From: Spinacia oleracea
Lineage: Eukaryota > Streptophyta > Magnoliopsida > Caryophyllales > Amaranthaceae
Reading direction: 5' to 3'
Length of the DNA stretch: 64,000 nt
NCBI RefSeq assembly: GCF_020520425.1
Contig: NC_079490.1
Location: forward strand, 38,014,723 to 38,078,722
The translations under genes were made by a program, and so were the position numbers. The notes under the pieces are model-generated. The model searched no databases. It was not told the DNA's origin and was given only the letters and a program-made list of their open reading frames with translations. Shown piece after piece: positions 1 through 9,700 of the stretch (the stretch's first letter is position 1; each line of letters opens with the position of its first letter).

Positions 1-237
1 CCATAAGAATAAGGCAAGGTGGCAAGACGCCATTGCCAGTCACCGAACCCAGGTCCCGAAGCAGTCACAATAAGCTCTAAAGAAGCCCGAAGAGCCACAT
101 CAAAAGATAATTGGGCCGCTTCGAAAAGATGAGGCGGACAAGTGCGCATAGCAAAGTAGAGTTTAGAAACTCCAGTACACGCACGAAGAAGCAACAACTC
201 ACACTGGGGATCATTAAACTTAGCTACAGCATCCATC
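1..237 (-). pseudogene. 3' part of a disrupted non-LTR-type reverse transcriptase gene (runs off window)
   Basis: Read on the minus strand, this stretch stays open in one frame and continues, in frame, the reverse transcriptase coding piece that ends at 21264. The join is the CCATC target duplication (233-237 and 21264-21268) made by element B. The translated part includes LLLLRACTGVSKLYF and, near the window edge, GFGDWQWRLATLP, which fits the region after the RT domain in this plant family. No stop codon is seen before base 1, so the gene continues outside the window. It is separated from its upstream half by 21 kb of retrotransposon, so it cannot be expressed as one protein. I infer that it was one gene before the insertion. 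Confidence 0.75.
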
Positions 238-1636
238 TGTAAGGTTATGATACATATGACATTACATAGATCATGCGGAAACAACCATTAACCCAGGACA
301 ACATATTATTTACACATAATCATATAGCATAATTTAGATGCATACTCTTTGTTGCGTGCCCTCCCTAGCTGCGCCCGAACCGAACAAGAACAAGTCTTTA
401 GGACTCCAAGTGTCGTCCCTCCGTAGATAGTCCACAGCACGTCCGGATCCGCCTTAAGATTGACCAACTAGAATCGCCCTTAAGGTACTAGAAAATTTCG
501 GCAATTTGAGCAAGATGTGTGTTTGAATTTTCTCTCAAAAACTCACTTTGAATACTTTTAAAACTCGTTATAAATTGTGAGCCCTAGCCTCATATTTATA
601 GGGGTATGGAAAGGGAATCGAAATCCTATTCAGATACAAATTAATTAAACCTAGAATCCTACAAGAACTCTAATTTAATTAATTTATCAAATAGAAATAG
701 GAATTTAATCATTAACCGAACTCTGCATGTTTTAGGAAACGTGCACGAACACAAACACTTGCACACACACGCACGGCTGCCACGATGGGCCCCATGCGTG
801 CGCGCGAGCAGCAGCCCACACAGCGCCCGCGCGCGCTGCGCGCTGCGCGTGCTGTGCGCGCTGTGCAGCCTGCTGGGCCTGGCCTTGCGCTGGGCCTGGC
901 GTGGCTGTTTGTGCGGCGCGCTTGGCTTGCTGGGCGATGGCCTGGCTTCGTGTTGGGCCTCGTCCGGCAGGCCTCGTCTGATGCTTATTCGTACGATGCG
1001 CTTCCGATTAAATTTTCCGATTCCGGAATTCATTTCCGATACGAACAATATTTAATATTTCCGATTCCGGAATTAATTTCCGTTTCGAACAAATATTTAA
1101 TATTTCCGTTTCCGGAATTATTTTCCGATTCCGGTAATATTTCCGATTCTGACAATATTTCCGTTTCCGGCAATATTTCCGATTCTGGCAATATTTCCAT
1201 TTCCGATAATATTTTCCGATACGTACCATGTTTCCGTTTCCGGCAACATCTACGACTTGGATAATATTTATATTTCCGATACGATCCATATTTCCGTTTC
1301 CGGCAATATCATCGTTTCCGGAGTATTCATTTCTTGCCTGTGACGATCTTAGCTCCCACTGAAACCAAGATCCGTCGGTTCCGAATATTCATAGATGGAG
1401 TATTTAATGCCATTAAATACTTGATCCGTTTACGTACTATTTGTGTGACCCTACGGGTTCAGTCAAGAGTAAGATGTGGATTAATATCATTAATTCCACT
1501 TGAACTGAAGCGGCCTCTAGCTAGGCATTCAGCTCACTTGATCTCACTGAATTATTAACTTGTTAATTAATACTGAACCGCATTTATTAGACTTAACATA
1601 GAATGCATACTTGGACCAAGGGCATTATTTCCTTCA
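238..1636 (-). repeat. 3' LTR of element B
   Basis: 1399-bp long terminal repeat. On the minus strand it begins TGAAGGAAAT and ends ATAACCTTACA, so it has the usual TG...CA ends. It matches 19870-21263 almost throughout. It contains the CGGAAAT-rich repeat block (about 1008-1322), a CpG-rich block (about 755-985) and the TATA box TATAAATA (593-600, minus strand). The 12-bp and 9-bp differences from its partner LTR all lie in the GC-rich block. ORFs inside it are by-products of the repeats and are not genes. Confidence 0.93.
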
Positions 1637-2435
1637 GTCTCCCACTTGTCCTTAGGGACAAGTGTGCATTTCCTAATTCCTTTGTCGCTCGATGCTTGCT
1701 CTTGAACATAAGGTAAGAGTTGTCATCCTTATTCTGTCCAGAGGTGTTCCTCGGTTTCAGAGTTCAACTGATCAAATAAACAGATAATCATAGCCTATGA
1801 TTCATCCGAGCACGGCCATGCATTTCACAGTTTCTAGCTCTCCGAGTGGCCTTGTACAACTTTTAAGCATCTCATCCCGATTTATGGGAGGACAATCCCA
1901 ATCTTGCGATCTTGAGATTAGAATTCGTTTGATAGGTGATTACCTGAGCGTTGCCTTTATAGCCTCCTTTTACGGTGCGACGGTTGGTCAACGTCAAAGC
2001 AACCAGTTCTCAAACAAGTAATCTCAAATCACTCAGGTATTGAGGATTTAGTGTCTAATAATTTAATGAAATTTACTTATGACAGATTTTCATCTCTTAC
2101 AGTAAAGTTTCATAGGTCTTGTCCGATACTAGTCTTCCCAAAGTAAGTATCTATGCAAATGATTATGACATTTCCATGTCCACATAGTTCAAGAAACAGA
2201 ACTACTAGTCATCTTGCATTCTAATCGTCTAACGTTTTCTATGCGTCCAATTTTATAGAAAACTCCGATTAGGGACCATTTTCAACCTTTGACATTCAAG
2301 TTCACTTGATAGACATTTCTTAGTCACAGGACTGGTCCTGACAGTCTATCTTGAATATATCGTCAAATTGAAGGGACTCATCATTTAATAAACCACAAAT
2401 TAAATGGAAAAATGAATTCTTTTCATTTATTGTGA
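1637..2435 (-). other. Element B 3' internal untranslated segment, outer part
   Basis: This segment is the reverse complement of the element A stretch about 10790-11586, so it is the tail between the pol stop and the 3' LTR. Next to the LTR lies the polypurine tract (minus strand GTGGGAGAC, about 1637-1645) and a perfect hairpin of CACTTGTCC with GGACAAGTG (1643-1664). Bases 2431-2435 (TGTGA) are the left copy of element A's target duplication. The rest of the segment resumes at 12987. An ORF of 74 codons at 1797-2021 runs antisense to the element and has no recognisable product. Confidence 0.85.
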
Positions 2436-2750
2436 TGAAGGAAATAATGCCCTTGGTCCAAGTATGCATTCTATGATAAGTCTAATAAATGCGGTTCAGT
2501 ATTAATTAACAAGTTAATAATTCAGTGAGATCAAGTGAGCTGAATGCCTAGCTAGAGGCCGCTTCAGTTCAAGTGGAATTAATGATATTAATCCACAGCT
2601 TACTCTTGACTGAACCCGTAGGGTCACACAAATAGTACGTAAACGGATCAAGTATTTAATAGCATTAAATACTCCATCTATGAATATTCGGAACCGACGG
2701 ATCTTGGTTTCAGTGGGAGCTAAGATCGTCACAGGCAAGGAATGAATACT

Positions 2751-3068
2751 CCGGAAACGATGATATTCCCGGAAACGGAAATATGGATCGTATCGGAAAT
2801 ATAAATATTATCCAAGTCGTAGATGTTGCCGGAAACGGAAACATGGTACGTGTCGGAAAATATTATCGGAAATGGAAATATTGCCAGAATCGGAAATATT
2901 GCCGGAAACGGAAATATTGTCAGAATCGGAAATATTACCGGAATCGGAAAATAATTCCGGAAACGGAAATATTAAATATTTGTTCGAAACGGAAATTAAT
3001 TCCGGAATCGGAAATATTAAATATTGTTCGTATCGGAAATGAATTCCGGAATCGGAAAATTTAATCGG
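2751..3068 (+). repeat. Degenerate CGGAAAT/ATT repeat array in LTR U3
   Basis: About 20 closely spaced copies of CGGAAA or CGGAAT separated by ATATT-type spacers, giving an irregular period of about 18 bases (for example CGGAAATATTGCCGGAAA). It lies upstream of the LTR TATA box, where enhancers of plant Copia elements are known to sit, so an enhancer role is possible but only inferred. The same array is present in the other LTRs at 11902-12219 (+), about 1008-1322 (-) and 20635-20949 (-). It generates a repetitive ORF of 93 codons that I do not consider a gene. Confidence 0.75.
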
Positions 3069-3480
3069 AAGCGCATCGTACGAATAAGCATCGGACGAGG
3101 CCTGCCGGACGAGGCCCAGCACGAAGCCAGGCCATCGCCCAGCAAGCCAAGCGCGCCACACAAACAGCCACGCCAGGCCCAGCGCAAGGCCAGGCCCAGC
3201 AGGCTGCGCGCAGCGCACAGCGCGCACAGCACGCGCAGCGCGCAGCGCGCGCGGGCGCTGAGTGGGCTGCTGCTCGCGCGCACGCATGGGGCCCATCGTG
3301 GCTGCCGTGCGTGTGTGTGCAAGTGTTTGTGTTCGTGCACGTTTCCTAAAACATGCAGAGTTCGGTTAATGATTAAATTCCTAATTCTATTTGATAAATT
3401 AATTAAATTAGAGTTCTTGTAGGATTCTAGGTTTAATTAATTTGTATCTGAATAGGATTTCGATTCCCTTTCCATACCGC

Positions 3481-3488
3481 TATAAATA
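3481..3488 (+). promoter_or_regulatory. TATA box of element A 5' LTR promoter
   Basis: TATAAATA in the downstream half of the LTR, about 135 bases after the CpG-rich block. Equivalent boxes are at 12623-12630 (element A 3' LTR, +), 593-600 and 20225-20232 (element B, -). The position fits a U3/R boundary some 30 bases downstream. Confidence 0.6.
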
Positions 3489-3845
3489 TGAGGCTAGGGC
3501 TCACAATTTATAACACAAGTTTCAAAGTATTCAAAGTGAGTTTTTGAGAGAAAAATTCAGTCACACATTTGCCTATAAAGTGCCGAAAATAATAGTACCT
3601 TAAGGGCGATTCTAGTTGGTCAATCTTAAGGCGGATCCGGACGTGCTGTGGACTATCTACGGAGGGACGACACTTGGAGTCCTAAAGACTTGTTCTTATT
3701 CGGTTCGGGCGCAGCTAGGGAAGGCACGCAACAAAGAGTATGCATCTAATCTATGCTAAATGATTATGTGTAAATAATATGTTTTCCTGGGTTTATGGTT
3801 TTTCCGCATGATTTATGAATTGTCATATGTATCATAACCTAACAG

Positions 3846-3861
3846 TGGTATCACGAGCCCC
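3846..3861 (+). other. Primer binding site of element A, with one extra base
   Basis: Immediately after the LTR, TGGTATCACGAGCCCC resembles the plant Copia primer site complementary to the 3' end of initiator methionine tRNA (usual core TGGTATCAGAGC). Element B has TGGTATCAGAGCCCC here, so element A carries one additional C. A bulge in the tRNA-PBS duplex could weaken priming. Confidence 0.8.
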
Positions 3862-6734
3862 TTATTATTTTCATAATCTAAATTGCATGAACATGGTTAA
3901 ATATTACAAATTTGCAAGAATTAAAAGGGGTGATTAATTTTCGTAATTGTTAATTAATTGCAAATTGCGTTTATTTAATTATACGTACGCAGTTTTTCGG
4001 CAGTTTCTTCGTTACTCATCCGAATTGAGTGATTTTTGTGTCAATTCCGCATGTAAAAGGCATTCTAAAATTTTGACAAAAATAGTATTTTTCTGCCGAA
4101 CCCAGAATTCTCAAATTCGAAGCCTAACTATGACTTTTCGAAGGTTTTAGTTTTTCGAATGCAAAATTTCGTAAATTTAAGATGTTAAATTAAATATTTG
4201 CGATTCTTGTTGATAAATCTTGAATTTTTGATTGACCTACTGCATATGTTTAACAAGTTTGAATGCCTAGTCTTGTTAATTATGCAATCTAATTATTAAT
4301 TATGATTAATTTGTTGAAAATTAGAATAATTTAGAATTAATTTGATTTTCATAGTTAATTGTAATTTAATTAGAAACCTATGATTAAAAACCACCATAAA
4401 AATTGTAAATTTACGATAAATTTTAAATTTTTATGACCTAGACTAGAATCCATAACAATCGGAAATCAATTGGATAATAAATTTTCGATTTTTCGCCCTA
4501 AAATTATGAAATTAATATTATTTATTAATTTGTCATTAATTTTAAATATAAATTTTAAATTTTTATGCGATTCGTTCATATAACTTGCACGCACGAAGCA
4601 ATGGACGCTTCGTATTACCCTTAAAGGGTGTTGTATAATGCGGGCATGCGACGACGAGCAAGGGAGCTCGTCGCCCGTGCGGCACGAATGCAATGAGCAA
4701 GGGCGTAGTGCACGAGCACAAGGCAGCAGCCCTGCCTTGTGTCGTGTGCCACGACCAATGGACGAATGGGCATGGGCGTAGGGCGAGCCAAGGCAGTCGC
4801 GTGTGGGCAGCAAGCGAGCAGCGCCACAACGCGCGCTGCCTCGCACAAGAGCGCGCAGCCTCGCGCGCAGCGAGCGCAAGCTCGCGTGCCACGAGCGCTG
4901 CGCCTAGCATTGCTCGCGCGCACAGCGAGCGATGTCGCACGCCCAGCGAGCGATGTCGCGCGCCCAGCGAGCAATGGCTCGCGCGCCCAGCGAGCGATGT
5001 CGCGCGCCCAGCGAGCGATGGCTCGCGCGCCCAGCGAGCGATGGCTCGCGCGCCCAGCGAGCGATGTCGCGCGCCCAGCGAGCGATGTCGCGCGCCCAGC
5101 GAGCGATGTCGCGCGCGCACTGCGAGCGATAGCCCGCGTGCGATGAGCGCTGGCGCGCGCAGCGAGCACCAATGCGTGCGGAGGCTTGCGATAGGGATGC
5201 AGCAGCTATGCGACGAGCGCATGGGCTGCGCGCGCATGGCCAGCGATGGCTGTGTGCGTGCGGCCCATGGGCGTGCTACGCGTAGGGTGTTTGCGTTACG
5301 ATTAGATCGTTTTGAATGTTTAATTTGAAAATTTCAGTTCACGTAATTTTAATTAATTTTAAAATTAATAATTTAAATTATTTTCTTGGATTTTAATTTT
5401 GAATATTATAATTATAATAAATGTTATTTATTCTAATTATTTTACTAAAATTAAAATCATGAATTAATTTAAATGCGACTGAAATTAAATTAAACTTTTT
5501 GGATTCAATTATAAATTTATATGAGCTTTAAATTTTAATTAAATTTGTATGTTTCCGGTTAGACTAGAAATACATTTTTATGTTTAAAATTGGTAAAGCA
5601 TATGAATTTATTGGTTTAAGTGGGAGCGCTTTTTAGTCATAAACTCTTGATTAGGTCTACAAATCCTTAAGGTTAAAACAACTTGATTAGAATTAATAAG
5701 GACTGAATAATTGGTAGATTATTGGTGCCCTTGATTAATTGCTGCAAATGTTTACGTGATGCATAATGTGTTTTACTAACCAGCTATGTGGGCCATTCAT
5801 GATAATCAATGGGTGAATGGTATATATTGTATATGTACTGTTTTGCAGGTTATGAAGTGACTAGTATGGCCAAATAGGATAGAAAATATGGTCTGCGTAC
5901 CATTAATTTGAATGTAATTGGTCTAAAGTACCAAAGTTATTTTTCAATTCAAATATGGTCTGCGAACCATCAAATAGTTGTAATTAGTTATAGCTTATCC
6001 TATTTGAAGAAAATGGTGCCTCCCACGGAGATTTTCAAGACGGACTTTGAAGTCAAAGCTTCAAGATGAAGTCGGGCCATACTAGATCACAAATATCTTA
6101 TGCATGTTTTAAGTTATTTATTGTTTTAAATATGTCTTAAAATGCATGAGATCAAAAGCTTGATTATGTTGCATGATTAAGGATTTTAGTTCACTTAAAA
6201 TCTAACCAACATAGTAAGAGCCTTAAGTTCCAAACTTAAAAATTGAGTTAAAAGGTGCCATGCCAAAATATACACTTGCTTGGATATCCTTTACATCAAT
6301 CTAGTAATAGTTTTCGCTCAGCGAGGTGTTACTTATTGGTCCTAAAGGGGCAAGGTACACAAATAATTGTGAGTACATGTTAGTTTTGGTGAAACTCAAC
6401 GATATAAGTAAGGAGTCCTTTTATGTCGTGGCAAATTCGATAGGTTTACCTAATAAGTTCTTAGACGTACCTATCAACCAAGAATAGTTTCTAGACTATT
6501 AGCAAAAGGCTTTTGCTTACCTAAGATGTTCTAGGATTAAGTCGACAAACTGTGCTTAGTTCTTCAATGATTTTAGGATCTTGGAATCATTTTATTCACA
6601 CCTGCCGGAACACATAATTTGAATAAAATGCTTAATAAACATTGAATTATGCATGTATGCTAGAATTTAAAGTTTATTAAGAGAAACTGTGAATGGTTAT
6701 TTATTTGTTTATTCTTTTCAATTGTAGTTTTAAT
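3862..6734 (+). other. Long untranslated leader of element A
   Basis: Almost 2.9 kb between the primer binding site and the gag start. It is AT-rich except for a GC-rich island at about 4600-5300 that contains a minisatellite. It is closely matched by the element B leader (17023-19853, reverse complement). No ORF inside it has a recognisable domain. ORFs over the GC-rich island translate to alternating R/A/S repeats on both strands and are composition artefacts. The end of the leader is shared with element B right up to the gag start codon. Confidence 0.75.
4923..5136 (+). repeat. GC-rich minisatellite in element A leader
   Basis: About ten head-to-tail units of 21 or 23 bases, for example CAGCGAGCGATGTCGCGCGC and a variant with GATGGCTCGCGCGC. 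The matching array in element B (about 18629-18800) has about seven units, so the copy number is variable. The array is transcribed as part of the leader and could fold strongly. Confidence 0.8.
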
Positions 6735-9700
6735 ATGGCAAACAACAATCAAAACATCATCATGGGTTCTGAGCTTATGGTCAAGCTGAACCTGACAAAT
6801 TTTCTTGAATGGGAAGCTAAGCTAGTTGAAATAGTCAAACTCAATGGGCTTGAGTATGTACTGTCACATCCCATGCCAAGCTACTATGCCAGAGACATGA
6901 CCCCTGAGAGATTTTACGCCTGGGATGCGGATCTCAAAAAGGTTATGAGTCTCATGCTGAACAATATCCCTGATGATTGGGCTAGAAGGTTTGTAGCCTA
7001 TGAACCTTTTACGCTCATCAAAAATCTGAGGGATATCTGTCGTGGAAGTACGGAGGACAGGGACCTGAACGTCCATGAGTTGATTGAATCAATGTCTGGT
7101 CTAAAGGTTAGTTCTCCCAACAGGTGTTATAGGATGGAGGTCCAAGAAACACATGTTCAGCTCCTTCGCACTAAACAAAGGGTAGGCGTCCCACTGAGGT
7201 TCCATGTGGATCTTATGTGTTCATATTTTGATCGCCTAAGTCTACTAGGAACACCAATAAGCGAAAGGATGGCAGTCTCTGTCTTGCTCAATTCACTACA
7301 CAGTGGGTTTGGTCGCTTCAAGCAACTATACCTAAGTGAACCAAGAGAAGAAACAGTTGCAGAATTTATTCACCTTGTCAGAAAGGCTGAAATAGTACTG
7401 GACTGTGAAGCCAAAGATTTACTCAAGGCTAGAAAGAGACCATTCAAGAAAGGTGGAAAGTCCAAGGGCAATGCTAAATCAAAGCAGGACAAGTCCACAT
7501 CAAGCTGTCTTTATTGTGATGGAATAGGCCATTACAAAAGAGAATGTCCAAAGCTAAAGGAAGATCAGAAGAACGGAACAGTCGTTCCATCTTCAGGTAT
7601 TTTCGTTATAGACTGTATACTTGCTAATTCAACTTCTTGGGTATTAGATACAGGTTGTGGCTCACACTTATGTTCCAATCCACAGGGACTAAGAAGAAGT
7701 AGAAAGTTAAGCAAGGGTGAAGTCGACCTACGAGTGGGAAATGGAGCACGGATTGCTGCATTAGCTGTAGGAACTTACTATTTGTCGTTGCCCTCCGGGC
7801 TAGTTTTGGAACTGGAAGAATGTTTCCATGTTCCAAGTCTTACTAAAAACATCATTTCAGTTTCTTGCTTAGATGCTAAGGGATTTTCCTTTATAATAAA
7901 AGACAATAGTTGTTCGTTTTATTTTAAAGAGATGTTTTATGGATCTGCTAGATTAGTCAATGGACTTTATTTATTAGATCACGACAAACAAGTATATAAC
8001 ATAAATACCAAAAAGGCCAAAAAGGATGATTCAGATCTCACCTATCTGTGGCATTGTCGATTAGGCCATATAAACTTGAAACGCTTAGAAAGACTTCAAA
8101 GGGAAGGAATTCTAGAACCATTTGACTTAGAGGATTATGGTAAATGCGAATCATGTTTACTTGGCAAAATGACAAAGCAACCTTTCTCTAAAGTTGGAGA
8201 AAGAGCAAATGAACTATTGGGTTTAATCCATACAGATGTATGTGGACCAATGAGTACAAATGCTAGAGGTGGTTTCAGCTACTTTATCACTTTCACTGAT
8301 GACTTCAGTAGGTATGGTTATGTCTACCTAATGAAGCATAAGTCTGAATCCTTTGACAAATCCAAGGAATTTCAGAGTGAAGTAGAGAATCAATTAGGCA
8401 AGAAGATTAAGGCACTGCGGTCTGATAGAGGCGGTAAATATCTGAGCTATGAATTTGATGACCATCTGAAAGAATGTGGAATTCTATCAGAATTGACTCC
8501 TCCTGGAACACCACAATGGAACGGTGTGTCAGAACGGAGGAACAGAACCTTGCTAGACATGGTCAGGTCAATGATGGGTCAGGCCGAACTTCCATTAGAA
8601 TTTTGGGGACATGCACTAAATACAGCTGCACTCACTATAAATAGAGCTCCGTCTAAAGCTGTCGAAAAGACTCCATACGAATTATGGTTTGGAAAGCCTC
8701 CAAATGTGTCTTTTCTTAAGATTTGGGGATGTGAAGTATACGTCAAACGATTAATTTCAGACAAACTTCATCCAAAATCTGACAAATGTATCCTTGTGGG
8801 CTATCCAAAGGAAACAAAGGGGTATTACTTCTACAATACATCTGAGAACAAAGTGTTTGTTGCTCGAGATGGTGTCTTTTTGGAGAAGGATCACATTTCC
8901 AAAATGACAAGTGGGAGAAAAGTAGACCTCGAAGAAATTCGAGTCGAACAACAAACTCTAGAGAATGCTCAAGATGACATTCAGGATGAAACTCAGAGAT
9001 CTTTAGAAGAATCTGGTGAGAATCATGGTCAATCTAGAAATGTTACCCCGCGTAGATCGCAAAGATATAGATCTCAACCGGAAAGGTACTTAGGTATTTT
9101 GACGAACGAGAGCTATGACGTTCTATTACTTGAAAGTGATGAACCTGCGACTTACAAGCAAGCTATGACGAGCCCTAGCTCCAAGCAATGGCAAGAAGCC
9201 ATGCAATCTGAATTAGACTCCATGTCTGAAAACCAAGTATGGGATTTGGTCGATTTGCCAGATGGCTACCAAGCCATTGGAAGCAAATGGGTTTTCAAAC
9301 TGAAAAAGGACAAGGATGGGAAACTTGAAGTTTTCAAAGCTAGATTGGTTGCAAAAGGTTACAGGCAAGTCCACGGTGTGGATTACGATGAAACCTTTTC
9401 ACCAGTTGCAATGCTAAAGTCTATTCGAATAATGTTAGCAATCGCTGCATATTACGATTACGAAATATGGCAGATGGATGTCAAAACTGCTTTCTTAAAC
9501 GGCGTTTTAACAGAAACTGTGTTTATGACACAGCCTGAAGGTTTTGAGGATCCAAAGAATGCTAAAAAGGTATGCAAGCTAAAGAAGTCAATCTACGGAT
9601 TGAAGCAGGCATCCAGGAGCTGGAATATACGTTTTGATGAAGCAGTCAGTGACTTTGGTTTCATCAAGAACGCGGACGAATCTTGTGTATACAAGAAGGT

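Larger units (their letters stand above)
2436..3844 (+). repeat. 5' LTR of element A
   Basis: 1409-bp LTR beginning TGAAGGAAAT and ending CATAACCTAACA. U3 holds the CGGAAAT-rich repeat block (2751-3068) followed by a CpG-rich block (about 3095-3345). The TATA box TATAAATA is at 3481-3488, so transcription likely starts about 30 bases further on, leaving R and U5 to 3844. It matches the 3' LTR nearly perfectly but differs from both LTRs of element B in patches after the TATA box. Confidence 0.94.

Noticed and set aside
741..1055. ORFs over the CpG-rich LTR block (also 3017-3340, 12168-12482, 20373-20891)
   Set aside because: Open on both strands because of composition; they vary with repeat indels.
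1008..1289. ORFs with repeated KYCRNRK-type translation in all four LTRs
   Set aside because: They are the direct translation of the CGGAAAT repeat array and have no domain.
4563..5328. Several long overlapping ORFs on both strands over the GC-rich island (also 18417-19249)
   Set aside because: Translations are R/A/S-rich repeats in nearly every frame; this reflects a GC-rich minisatellite with few stop codons, inside an LTR element leader.
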